From NCBI GenBank assembly GCA_002719955.1, contig PBFW01000076.1, positions 60,908-124,907 of the forward strand: a stretch of 64,000 bases of DNA, in the 5' to 3' direction. Both the position numbers and the translations under genes were made by a program. Under the pieces are notes generated by a model that was not told the origin of the DNA, made no database searches, and saw only the letters and a list, made by a program, of their open reading frames with translations. Of the stretch, positions 36,030 to 44,917 are shown piece after piece (the stretch's first letter is position 1; each line of letters starts with the position of its first letter). This DNA comes from Deltaproteobacteria bacterium. GTDB lineage: Bacteria; Myxococcota_A; UBA9160; UBA4427.

Positions 36030-37763
36030 ATGGCCGGACCCGAGGGCGATCGCCTTCTCATCGTAAACATGACCGACCAGACGACGTCCTACGAACCCTT
36101 CCCGGATGAGTGGAGGCTCCTCGGCGGACGCGGTCTCTCGGCGAAGATCCTGACCCGGGACTGCGATCCCGCCTGCGATGCGCTCGGTCCGGAAAATGTC
36201 CTCGTCATGGCTCCGGGCGTCCTCTCGGGAACGACCGCGCCGACCTCGGGCCGCATTTCGATCGGTGGCAAGAGCCCGCTGACCGGCGGCATCAAAGAGG
36301 CCAATGCCGGCGGCAACCCGGGTCAGCACCTCATGAAGCTCGGCATTCGTGCGGTCGTCGTGAAGGGTCAGCCCTCCGATTCCGACGCGCGTTATGGCCT
36401 GCGGATCGACGAGGGGGCGGTCTCCATCGTCGACGCGAGTGATTACAAGGGCATGTGGAATTATGCGTGCTGTGAAAAGCTTCTCGAGAACGAGGCGAAG
36501 TCGGCCAGCGTGATCTCGATCGGCCCGGCGGGCGAATTGCGATTGACCGGTGCCTCGGTCGCCTGTACCGACCAGGATCAGGAACGACGCCCCGCTCGCC
36601 ACGCGGCCCGCGGCGGACTCGGCGCGGTCATGGGATCGAAGGGCCTCAAGTGGGTGCTCGTCGATCCCGGCAAGGCCAAGACCCGACAGGCGTCCGATTC
36701 GAAGGCGTTCAACGCCCTCAATAAGTCGTACACGAAGACCTTCCTCGCGGGTCCGCAGATGTTCGAGAAGGGCACGTCCTCGGTCGTACCCGTGGCGAAT
36801 ATGCTGAACACCTTCGTGTACAAGAACCGCACGGAGGGTCAATCACCCGACGTGGAGACCCTGGACGGCGCACGCATCGTCGAGAGCTTCGAGACCCGCG
36901 GTGGAGGCATGCATAACTGCCAGACCGGCTGCATCGTCAAATGCTCGAATATCGTTCACGACGCCGACGGCAACTATAAGACTTCAGCACTCGAGTTCGA
37001 GACGTTGACGCTGCTTGGCGGGAGTTGCGCGATCAAGACATTCGACGAGGTTGCTGAGTTGGATCGTCTTTGCGACGAACTCGGGCTCGACACGATCGAG
37101 GCCGGAGCGGCGATCGCCATCCTGATGGATTCGGGCGGTATGGAATGGGGAGACTCCGCCGCTGCGATCGCGCTCTTGAAGGAGATCGCCGACGGCACCG
37201 AACGCGGCCGGATGATCGGCGACGGGGCGGTCGCGACGGGCAAGAAGACCGGGCATAAGCGCGTGCCCCATGGCCGTGGCCAGGCGATTCCGGCTTGGGA
37301 TCCGCGCCCTTTGAAAGCGACCGGCGTGACCTACGCAGCGGGTCCGATGGGGGCTGACCATACGGCCGGACTGGTCGTGAATCCAGGGCTCACGGAGGAT
37401 CAACTCGCGCAGGCTTCCCAGGAATGTCAGCTCGTGAATATGGTCTGCGACTCATCGGGTTTCTGTCAGTTTGTCGCACCGACGCTGGATCTGGTCCGCG
37501 AGTATTACGGTCTCCTCTACGGGGCCGACGTTTCCCGAGAGGAGATCGCGGATCAGGGTTGGGATTGCCTGCAGGACGAGTGGAATTTCAACGCCGCCGC
37601 CGGCTGGCGGGACGAGGACAACGGCCTCTCCGATTGTCTCGTGAACGAGGGGATCGGACCCGACCACGCGATGAAATTCGATGTCCCCCTCGAGGTCATC
37701 AATCAGTCGAAGGTCCGCTTCCCGATTCGCGACGAGCTCTTCACGGCCAAGGCGGCGGGTTAG
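36030..37763 (+). CDS. Aldehyde ferredoxin oxidoreductase (AOR) family enzyme
   Basis: A 577-residue pterin-metal oxidoreductase. The N-terminal domain binds the bis-pterin cofactor (WRLLGGRGLSAKIL; MAPGVLSGTTAPTSGRIS; GIKEANAGGNPG). Cysteines for the 4Fe-4S cluster are C297, C301 and C305 (HNCQTGCIVKCSN) with C473 or C479 (CDSSGFC) as the fourth. The spacing is C-x3-C-x3-C rather than the C-x2-C-x3-C of archaeal AOR, a pattern that recalls YdhV-type members. It should oxidise an aldehyde or another two-electron donor at a tungsten or molybdenum centre. Cytoplasmic, no signal peptide. Flanking moaD and moeA genes fit cofactor supply. Confidence 0.92.
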   Translation: MAGPEGDRLLIVNMTDQTTSYEPFPDEWRLLGGRGLSAKILTRDCDPACDALGPENVLVMAPGVLSGTTAPTSGRISIGGKSPLTGGIKEANAGGNPGQHLMKLGIRAVVVKGQPSDSDARYGLRIDEGAVSIVDASDYKGMWNYACCEKLLENEAKSASVISIGPAGELRLTGASVACTDQDQERRPARHAARGGLGAVMGSKGLKWVLVDPGKAKTRQASDSKAFNALNKSYTKTFLAGPQMFEKGTSSVVPVANMLNTFVYKNRTEGQSPDVETLDGARIVESFETRGGGMHNCQTGCIVKCSNIVHDADGNYKTSALEFETLTLLGGSCAIKTFDEVAELDRLCDELGLDTIEAGAAIAILMDSGGMEWGDSAAAIALLKEIADGTERGRMIGDGAVATGKKTGHKRVPHGRGQAIPAWDPRPLKATGVTYAAGPMGADHTAGLVVNPGLTEDQLAQASQECQLVNMVCDSSGFCQFVAPTLDLVREYYGLLYGADVSREEIADQGWDCLQDEWNFNAAAGWRDEDNGLSDCLVNEGIGPDHAMKFDVPLEVINQSKVRFPIRDELFTAKAAG

Positions 37764-37926
37764 CCGGGGACGGCGACCCTCCGCGGATTCGCAGCCGGCA
37801 TCGCAGGTGCGCGTCGGCCGCGATGGGGTGGAACGGTTCGAGGGGCGGGCAGGGAGGCCACTTCCTGCCCGTCTCGACGTTCCGGGGCCATGCGAGCCAG
37901 AAGAACTTCGCGGAGAGAGGTCTGAG

Positions 37927-39198
37927 GTGAGCGGGTTGAAGCACGACGTACGCATGCGTGGATTTGCGACACGGGTCGATGTCGAGGTCGTCGAAGCCTT
38001 CCTCGCCGATCGGGTGCGCTTGCTTCCGGGTGAGTCCGTCGCGCTGCTCGACTCGGTGGGCAGGGTGCTGGCGGAGAGCGTGAAGGCGCAAGTCGACGTT
38101 CCGGGTTTTGCGCGCTCGGCGATGGATGGCTATGCGATCCGGGGTGAAGAGAGTTTCGGTGCCTCCGCCTACGATGCCATTCGACTCGAGATCGTCGGCA
38201 GCTCGTTGCCGGGCGCGCCCTACCCCGCCGAAGTGGCGCACGGCCAGGCCGTTCGGATCATGACGGGCGCCCCCCTTCCCGAGGGTGCGGATGCGGTCAT
38301 CAAGGCCGAGGTCTGCGAAGAGCAGGACGGTTTCGTTTCGATCAGCGAAGCGGTCGCGCCGCGGAAGAATGTAGGTGTCATCGGGGAAGACATATCGCGT
38401 GGTGACGCGCCGCTTGCCGCCGGGCGGCGAATCCGGCCACAGGACGCCGGTCTGCTCGCTTCGATCGGCCGTGCTGCGGTCGTCTGCGTCCGGCGACCGC
38501 GCATTCGATTGATCGTGACGGGGAACGAACTTCTGCCCGCTGGCTCGGTTCCGACTGGATCTCAGATCGTGGATAGCAATTCGGTCGTCCTGCGTGGCTT
38601 GATCGCGCGGGACGGAGGCGTTTCGCTTCCCTTCGAGATCCTGCCCGACGACCCCGAGAGGATTCGCGATGCGATGGCCGGAGACGATGCGGACGTCGTG
38701 TTGGTTTCTGGTGGGACGTCCGTCGGACTCGAGGATCACGCGCCGCGACTCCTGTCCGAACTCGGAGAACTCACCTATCACGGAATCTCGATGCGACCTT
38801 CGAGCCCGTCGGGGATCGGACGGATCGGTGATCGTTTCGTCTTTCTCTTGCCGGGCAACCCCGTGAGTTGTCTCGCTGCGTACGAGTTCTTTGCGGGGCC
38901 GACGATTCGCTCGCTCGGGGGGCGCGCGCGCCGTTGGCCCCACCGTCGATCGATGATGTCGCTGGCACGCAAGATCGTGTCGGAGGTCGGTCGAACGGAT
39001 TATGTGCGCGTTTCGAGCGAAGGTGGGCGAGCGACGCCGATCGCGACTGCGGGTGCTTCGATCCTCTCTTCGACGGTGCGCGCAACGGGCGCAGTCGTGG
39101 TGCCTCGCGAGCTCGAGGGGATGCCGGCGGGCGAGACGGTCGAGGTCCTCCTCTACGATGACGAATTGGCGGATGATTTCGGGACGGGGTCGACGTGA
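37927..39198 (+). CDS. moeA: Molybdopterin molybdotransferase MoeA (first copy)
   Basis: A 423-residue MoeA. The four-domain layout is visible: VDVPGFARSAMDGYAI with the substrate-contacting segment, VRIMTGAPLPEGADAVIKAE, the MogA-like domain with LIVTGNELLP, SNSVVLRGLI and VLVSGGTSVGLEDH, and LLPGNPVSCLAAYEFF. It inserts molybdate (or tungstate) into adenylated molybdopterin. GTG start after GAGAGAGG. It overlaps the second moeA by four bases (GTGA), so both are made together. Confidence 0.93.
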   Translation: MSGLKHDVRMRGFATRVDVEVVEAFLADRVRLLPGESVALLDSVGRVLAESVKAQVDVPGFARSAMDGYAIRGEESFGASAYDAIRLEIVGSSLPGAPYPAEVAHGQAVRIMTGAPLPEGADAVIKAEVCEEQDGFVSISEAVAPRKNVGVIGEDISRGDAPLAAGRRIRPQDAGLLASIGRAAVVCVRRPRIRLIVTGNELLPAGSVPTGSQIVDSNSVVLRGLIARDGGVSLPFEILPDDPERIRDAMAGDDADVVLVSGGTSVGLEDHAPRLLSELGELTYHGISMRPSSPSGIGRIGDRFVFLLPGNPVSCLAAYEFFAGPTIRSLGGRARRWPHRRSMMSLARKIVSEVGRTDYVRVSSEGGRATPIATAGASILSSTVRATGAVVVPRELEGMPAGETVEVLLYDDELADDFGTGST

Positions 39199-41105
39199 GC
39201 GCCAGACAGACACAATTTCTCGAAGTACTGGATCGGGATGAAGCCGAGGTCCGCTGGCGCGCGGTCGTGGGTGGTGCAGCGTTGGGCGAGGAAAGTGTTT
39301 CGCTCGAGCATGCGCTCGGTCGTGTGCTCGCGGAGGATATTCGGGCGACGGTCGATGTTCCGGGCTTCGATCGATCGAATATGGATGGCTTCGCAGTGCG
39401 TGCGATGGACACGTTCGGGGTCTCCGAGGAAGAGCCGATTCGACTGCGCTTGAACGAGGAGGTCCTCGCAACCGGAATCGAACCGGGGATCGAAGTCTCC
39501 AAGGGCACCGCGACGACGATTGCGACGGGCGGGATGCTGCCGCGAGGCGCGGATGCGGTCGCGCCGATCGAAGTGACCGATGTCGACCCAGATGATCCGG
39601 ACTTCGTGCTCGTGCGTGCTCCACGCGTGCCGGGGGCGGCGGTCAGCTTCGCGGGAACCGATATGGGGCGTGGCGAGACTGTGCTCTTCTCCGGCACGCG
39701 CCTGACGTCGCGAGAGACCGGCGTGCTGGCGGCGATCGGTTGCGAATCGGTCGAGTGCATCCGGCGGCCGAGGGTCGCGATTCTGTCGACGGGTGACGAG
39801 ATCGTCCAGCCCGGTGAAGAGATGCGACCGGGTCTCGTCTTCGATAGCAACGGACGGATCCTGGCAGATGCCATTCGCGAAATTGGCGGAGAACCGATCT
39901 TCTACGGCGCATTTCGCGATGATGTCACCGCGCTTCGAGTCGCCCTCGAGGAAGCGCTCGTCGATTCCGATCTGGTTCTCCTCTCGGGGGGGACTTCCAA
40001 GGGCGAGGGGGATTTGAACGCGGTCGTCGTGGGGGAACTGGAGCCGGGGATTCTCGTTCACGGAGTCGCCCTCAAGCCGGGCAAGCCGATCTGTCTTGCC
40101 GCCCAGGGACAGAAGCCGGTCGTGATCCTGCCCGGCTTTCCGACCTCTGCGATCTTCACCTTTCATGAATTCGTCGCCCCGCTGATCAGGGACCTGGCCG
40201 GCCAGCCGACCGAGGACCGCGAAACTCGCCCGGCCCGTCTCGCGATCAAGACCCAGAGCGAACGCGGACGTCTCGAATTTCTACTGGTCGGGCTCGTCGA
40301 GGACGAGGAACGACGTCTCTCCGCCTACCCGATGGGCAAGGGCAGTGGCAGCGTCACCAGCTTTAGTCGTGCCGATGGCTTTGTTCGAATCGGTCGCAAC
40401 ACGGAACTCGTCGAAGCGGATACGCAGGTCGAGGTGACGCTGATCGGCCGTGAAATCCCAGTGGCCGATCTCGTCGTGATCGGCAGTCATTGCGCGGGGC
40501 TCGATCTGATCGCGAGTGAACTCGCGCGGGGCGGCTATGGCGTGAAGCTGCTCGCGGTCGGCAGTCATGGAGGCCTCGCGGCAGCGGGACGAGGCGAATG
40601 TGATCTCGCACCGATCCATTTGCTGGATCCCGACACGGACGAGTACAACGTGCCCTTTCTGGGGCCGGGTCTCCGGCTGCTTCGCGGCTATCGGCGGATG
40701 CAGGGGATCGCGACGCGAAGAGAGGAGACGCGCGGGATCGAGGCGCTTCTCGAGGATCCCTCCGTTCGGATGGTGAATCGCAATCGCGGCGCGGGCACTC
40801 GCATCCTGATCGACCGGCTTCTCGACGGACGGCAGCCCCCCGGATACCCCTACGAACCGCGATCACATTATGCAGTGGCCGCAGCGATCGCCCAGGGTCG
40901 GGCTGACTGGGGTGTGACGATCGAGTCCATTGCCTCGGAAGCGAGTCTTCGTTTCGAGCCGCTGTGGGCGGAGCAATACGATTTCGTCATCCCCGAATCT
41001 CGCTGGGCGCGGCCCGCGATTCAGCACCTTCACGCTCTTCTCGACGATCCAAATTCTGAGCTGCGCAAGGCGCTCGCGGCCTGCGGATTCACGCAGAGCG
41101 CCTAG
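39195..41105 (+). CDS. MoeA fused to a periplasmic-binding-protein-like domain
   Basis: A 636-residue fusion. Residues 1-410 are a complete MoeA (VDVPGFDRSNMDGFAVRAMD; TGGMLPRGADAVAPIEVTD; ILSTGDEIVQPGEE; LLSGGTSKGEGDL; ILPGFPTSAIFTFHEF). Residues about 425-636 are a type-2 binding-protein (LysR-substrate/PBP-like) domain: VVIGSHCAGLDLIASELARG, ECDLAPIHLLDPDTDEYN, VNRNRGAGTRILIDRLL and GRADWGVTIESIA. Lacking a signal peptide, this domain should act in the cytosol, perhaps binding the oxyanion or pterin. As the second MoeA in an AOR cassette it may be the tungsten-selective one; that is inference. Confidence 0.92.
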   Translation: MSARQTQFLEVLDRDEAEVRWRAVVGGAALGEESVSLEHALGRVLAEDIRATVDVPGFDRSNMDGFAVRAMDTFGVSEEEPIRLRLNEEVLATGIEPGIEVSKGTATTIATGGMLPRGADAVAPIEVTDVDPDDPDFVLVRAPRVPGAAVSFAGTDMGRGETVLFSGTRLTSRETGVLAAIGCESVECIRRPRVAILSTGDEIVQPGEEMRPGLVFDSNGRILADAIREIGGEPIFYGAFRDDVTALRVALEEALVDSDLVLLSGGTSKGEGDLNAVVVGELEPGILVHGVALKPGKPICLAAQGQKPVVILPGFPTSAIFTFHEFVAPLIRDLAGQPTEDRETRPARLAIKTQSERGRLEFLLVGLVEDEERRLSAYPMGKGSGSVTSFSRADGFVRIGRNTELVEADTQVEVTLIGREIPVADLVVIGSHCAGLDLIASELARGGYGVKLLAVGSHGGLAAAGRGECDLAPIHLLDPDTDEYNVPFLGPGLRLLRGYRRMQGIATRREETRGIEALLEDPSVRMVNRNRGAGTRILIDRLLDGRQPPGYPYEPRSHYAVAAAIAQGRADWGVTIESIASEASLRFEPLWAEQYDFVIPESRWARPAIQHLHALLDDPNSELRKALAACGFTQSA

Positions 41106-41263
41106 TATCGACTCCGAGAACTCGAGGACAACGCTTCGCCCGCTTTGAAGTCGGGGTTTGCCCTGAGTCTCGCGCCCCGCGAATGCCCCATCGGCAGAGC
41201 GTCTTGATTGGCCGATAAGCTCGGGAAAGTCGTGCGAATCGGAAAGGCGGCATCGCTCACGGC

Positions 41264-43501
41264 ATGAAGAATGTCAAGATAGAAGACGTCCTGATGGATG
41301 CGCTCGATCGGGCCGGTGAATCCGCCGAAGGGACGCCGCGTGGGGGCGCCTGCCTGCCTTCTGGTGATGCGATCGAGGTCGATCAGGTCCTGTCGATCTC
41401 GGCTGACCTGGGTTCTGGCTGGACATTCATCATCCGTCTCGAGGCCGATGGAAGCTGGGAGCGGGAATGGATCGGTGGTGATTTCCCGATTCGTTCCAGC
41501 GCCGCGACGGACGATTTCGACGACGGCCTCTGGGACGCCTATGTCCTGGCGGGGGACCGTCAGGCGTCCATTGATCATTTCGCCCGCGCGCGAGCGAGAG
41601 GAAGGGATCGAAGCGAATTCAGACTCGACCTCCCCGGTGTGGGTGTGCGTTGGGTGGAGAGTGTTCTGCGTTGCATTCCAGAGGCAGACGATTCCGGCAT
41701 GATTCGGATCTACGGAGCGATGCGGGACATTACGGACCTGCGAGCCACGGAGGAAGCACTGCGTAAGAGCGAGCGTCAGTACCGGGCGCTCGTCGAGCAA
41801 GCCTCGGATGGCATTCTCGTCTTCGATCGAGACGGGCGGATCCTGGCGAGTAACGGTGTGGCCCTTGATCTCTTTGGGCTCACGCGCGATGCGCTCCTCT
41901 CGAAGCGGATCGACGAACTGATTCATCCCGACGACCTGGATCGAGATCCACTTGCGCTCCGGAACCTCGTGTCCGGAGTGACGCTCCGAAGTGTCCGGCG
42001 GCTCAAGCGAGCGGGGCAGGAGGGTTGGATCTGGGCCGAGCTTTCCGCACGCTGCCTGCAGGACGGGCGTATTCAAGCGACGGCCCGCGATATCACGGCG
42101 CGGATGGAAGCGGATCGACGAATCAGGAACCTTGCCTATTTCGACTCGTTGACGTCGCTTCCGAACCGCGACTTGTTTCGCGAGCAGATCGGATCTGCCC
42201 TCGAACGCAGCGAGCGGGAGGACAAGAGGCTCGCATTGCTCTTCCTCGACATCGATCGCTTCAAAGGGGTCAATGATTCATTGGGTCACTCGGTGGGCGA
42301 CCAAGTTCTGGTGCGTATTGCCGATCGCCTCTGCTCCGCCGTTCGCTGGAGTGACAGTGTGGGTCGCACCGTCTCGGACGCTTTGGGTTCCCGCGCTGGG
42401 ATCAGCCCGGTTTCTAGACTCGGGGGCGATGAGTTCACGATTCTGATTCAGGATCTCGATCACGCTCAGGATGCGGCACGCGTCGCGAGAAGGGCTCTGC
42501 ACGCGATTTCGCGCCCGATCGAGATCGGTGGCCATGAGATCTTCGTGGGTGCAAGCGTCGGAATCGCGGTCTGGCCCGAGGACGGTGAGTGCAGCGAGAC
42601 CCTGCTTCGCTCTGCGGACGACGCGATGTCCCATGCGAAGAGTCGCGGTGGGAACACTTATGAATTCTTCAGTTCGACGATGAACTCGGTGGCGACGCGG
42701 CGATTGATGATCGAGACACGCCTGCGCCACGCGCTCGAGCGCAATGAATTCTATCTGGCCTATCAGCCGATTCGTGATGCGCAGACCGGGCGGATCTCGG
42801 CGGCGGAAGCACTGCTCCGCTGGGTCGATACGGATGGAGACTCGCTCGGTCCCGACGAGTTCATTCCGGTCGCTGAGGAAACGGGTCTGATCGTGGAGAT
42901 CGGAGCCTGGGTCTTGCGCGCGGCCTGTCAACAAGCCGTCGAATGGCAGCAGAGAGGTTTCGAATCGATTCGTCTCTCCGTGAATATTTCCGTCGAACAG
43001 CTTCGCGACCCTGGGATCGCCAATTGTGTGGATCAGATCCTATTCGACACGGGGTTGAGCGCGGATTGTCTCGAACTCGAGATCACGGAGAGTTCGATCC
43101 TCGACGAGAGCCCAAGCATCGTCGCTGCCGTCGGTCGTTTGGCGGAGATGGGAATCGATTTCGCACTCGACGATTTTGGGACGGGGTATTCGTCACTTTC
43201 GGCTCTCCAGCGTTGTCCAATCGATCGGTTGAAGATCGATCGCTCCTTCGTGGCGGGTGTGGGCGAGAATCAGAGTGATGAGGCGCTCACCTCGGCGATC
43301 GTTGCACTCGCCCAACGCTTGGATCATCGAGTCGTTGCAGAGGGCGTCGAGACGGAAGAACAGGCGCGATTCCTCACGGCGCTCGGCTGTCAGGAATTAC
43401 AGGGTTTTCTCTTCAGTCGTCCCCTGCCGCCGGACGAGTTCGAGGCGTATCTACGCAGAGCGAAGAAGGGGGAAGTTGCTGACACAGAGGGTGCGCGGTA
43501 G
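41264..43501 (+). CDS. PAS-GGDEF-EAL cyclic-di-GMP protein
   Basis: A 745-residue protein with a divergent N-terminal PAS/PAC (about 40-165), a PAS domain (about 170-285; ASDGILVFDRDGRILASN), a GGDEF domain with an intact site at residues 387-391 (RLGGDEFTILIQD) and an EAL domain with E515 (AAEALLRW), LSVNISVEQLRD, LDDFGTGYSSLSAL and VVAEGVET. Both catalytic sites look intact. About 16 residues are inserted just before GGDEF, moving the RxxD-like RWSD far from its usual place. No transmembrane helix is visible, so it is cytosolic. Confidence 0.93.
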   Translation: MKNVKIEDVLMDALDRAGESAEGTPRGGACLPSGDAIEVDQVLSISADLGSGWTFIIRLEADGSWEREWIGGDFPIRSSAATDDFDDGLWDAYVLAGDRQASIDHFARARARGRDRSEFRLDLPGVGVRWVESVLRCIPEADDSGMIRIYGAMRDITDLRATEEALRKSERQYRALVEQASDGILVFDRDGRILASNGVALDLFGLTRDALLSKRIDELIHPDDLDRDPLALRNLVSGVTLRSVRRLKRAGQEGWIWAELSARCLQDGRIQATARDITARMEADRRIRNLAYFDSLTSLPNRDLFREQIGSALERSEREDKRLALLFLDIDRFKGVNDSLGHSVGDQVLVRIADRLCSAVRWSDSVGRTVSDALGSRAGISPVSRLGGDEFTILIQDLDHAQDAARVARRALHAISRPIEIGGHEIFVGASVGIAVWPEDGECSETLLRSADDAMSHAKSRGGNTYEFFSSTMNSVATRRLMIETRLRHALERNEFYLAYQPIRDAQTGRISAAEALLRWVDTDGDSLGPDEFIPVAEETGLIVEIGAWVLRAACQQAVEWQQRGFESIRLSVNISVEQLRDPGIANCVDQILFDTGLSADCLELEITESSILDESPSIVAAVGRLAEMGIDFALDDFGTGYSSLSALQRCPIDRLKIDRSFVAGVGENQSDEALTSAIVALAQRLDHRVVAEGVETEEQARFLTALGCQELQGFLFSRPLPPDEFEAYLRRAKKGEVADTEGAR

Positions 43502-43635
43502 TTTTTCTGCGAATTCATGGACTCCCCCTTCCCATCTCGTTGCTTTATTTTATTGCCTTCGCCGTCGCTTCCCTGGGTGGAGGATTTTTTGGGGTGTCGG
43601 GTTTCGCTGTCCTCGCGTAATAGGGAGGTGTGCCG

Positions 43636-44904
43636 ATGTCGATTTTCGGTGCTGTCCTGATCATCGTCGCTTGCCTCGCGGCATCAGCATTTTTTTCGAG
43701 TAGCGAGACCGCCCTATTCCGCCTGCGTTCGCACGATCTCGATTCCGAGAGCAAGGAGGCCATCGGGCCGGCGGAAGTGGCCGTTCGCGACCTGACGGCT
43801 TCTTCATCGCGTCTGCTCGTCACGATCCTGCTCGGCAACAACGTCGTGAATATCCTGGGTGCGTCGGTCGCGTCGGGGCTCGCGATCTACCTGCTCGGCG
43901 CGGAGATCGGAATCCCGGTCGCCACCTTCGTGATGACCTCACTCGTATTGATCCTCTGCGAGATTCTCCCGAAGGCGGTGGCCGCGCGGCACCCCCGCCG
44001 TGTCTCGCGCTTCGTGGGTCTTCCGCTCTACCTCTTCCATCAGATGTTACGTCCGCTTCACGGGCTCTTCGATCGTGCGATCGAGCCTCTCGTCCGTCGC
44101 GTCACCGGCGGGATGGGCAGCGATGAATCGCTCGGCTCGGAAGAGGTGTTGCGGCTCGCGCGCGAGGCGCTCGATGAAGTCGATGATGCGGGGTCACCTC
44201 TCGCGATCATCGGTGCGACCTCGAACGCCGCCGAGATGGACGTGTCGGAGATCATGGTTCCGCGAACTGAAATCGAGGCCTATCCGACCGATACACCGGT
44301 CTCGGAATTGATCGAGAAGATGCTCGAGGGTCGTTATACGCGGGTCCCGATCTACGAGGAGTCGATCGACCATGTATTGGGTGTGATCCATCTGAAGGAC
44401 CTGATGAAACTCGCGCGGGTCAACGGCAAGGAACTCTTCGGGATCCTGAAGCCCGTTCTGCGCGTTCCCGAACGAAAGCCGATCCTTCGGTTGCTGACCG
44501 AGATGCAGCGCGCCTTCTGTCACGTGGCTCTGGTCAAGGACGAGTTCGGCGTCACCCAGGGGCTCGTCACACAGGAAGATATCCTCGAGGAGATCGTGGG
44601 CGAGATCCGTGACGAGTTTGACTCCGAAGAACTGCTCACGATCCGAAAGCTCCATGACGGGAGCTACGAGGTGCTGGGTCGAATCAAGGTGCTCGACTTC
44701 AACCGCGAGACCGGGTGGCAGGTCCCCGCAGAAAAGGGCGACACGATCGGGGGACTCTGTTTCAACACCCTCGAGCGCGCTCCGCGCAAGGATGAGAGCG
44801 TGAGCGTTCCCGGCTACAGGCTCGAGTGTGTCGATGTTTCGGGAAGCCGGATCACACGGGTTCGCGTCGTCGAGGAGCCTCACCCCGAGGCCGCAGACGA
44901 CTGA
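43636..44904 (+). CDS. CNNM/CorC-type membrane protein with CBS pair
   Basis: A 422-residue hemolysin-family protein: DUF21/CNNM membrane domain (about 1-145; FFSSSETALFRLRS, LLGNNVVNILGA, CEILPKAVAARHP), CBS pair (about 205-325; VSEIMVPRTEIEAYP, GVIHLKDLMKLA) and a CorC_HlyC C-terminal domain (about 345-415). Homologues export Mg2+/Co2+ or regulate Mg2+ transport. The ATG at 43636 has AGGGAGG eight bases upstream, preferred over the GTG at 43630. Confidence 0.9.
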   Translation: MSIFGAVLIIVACLAASAFFSSSETALFRLRSHDLDSESKEAIGPAEVAVRDLTASSSRLLVTILLGNNVVNILGASVASGLAIYLLGAEIGIPVATFVMTSLVLILCEILPKAVAARHPRRVSRFVGLPLYLFHQMLRPLHGLFDRAIEPLVRRVTGGMGSDESLGSEEVLRLAREALDEVDDAGSPLAIIGATSNAAEMDVSEIMVPRTEIEAYPTDTPVSELIEKMLEGRYTRVPIYEESIDHVLGVIHLKDLMKLARVNGKELFGILKPVLRVPERKPILRLLTEMQRAFCHVALVKDEFGVTQGLVTQEDILEEIVGEIRDEFDSEELLTIRKLHDGSYEVLGRIKVLDFNRETGWQVPAEKGDTIGGLCFNTLERAPRKDESVSVPGYRLECVDVSGSRITRVRVVEEPHPEAADD

Positions 44905-44917
44905 CGCCCTGCTGTCG

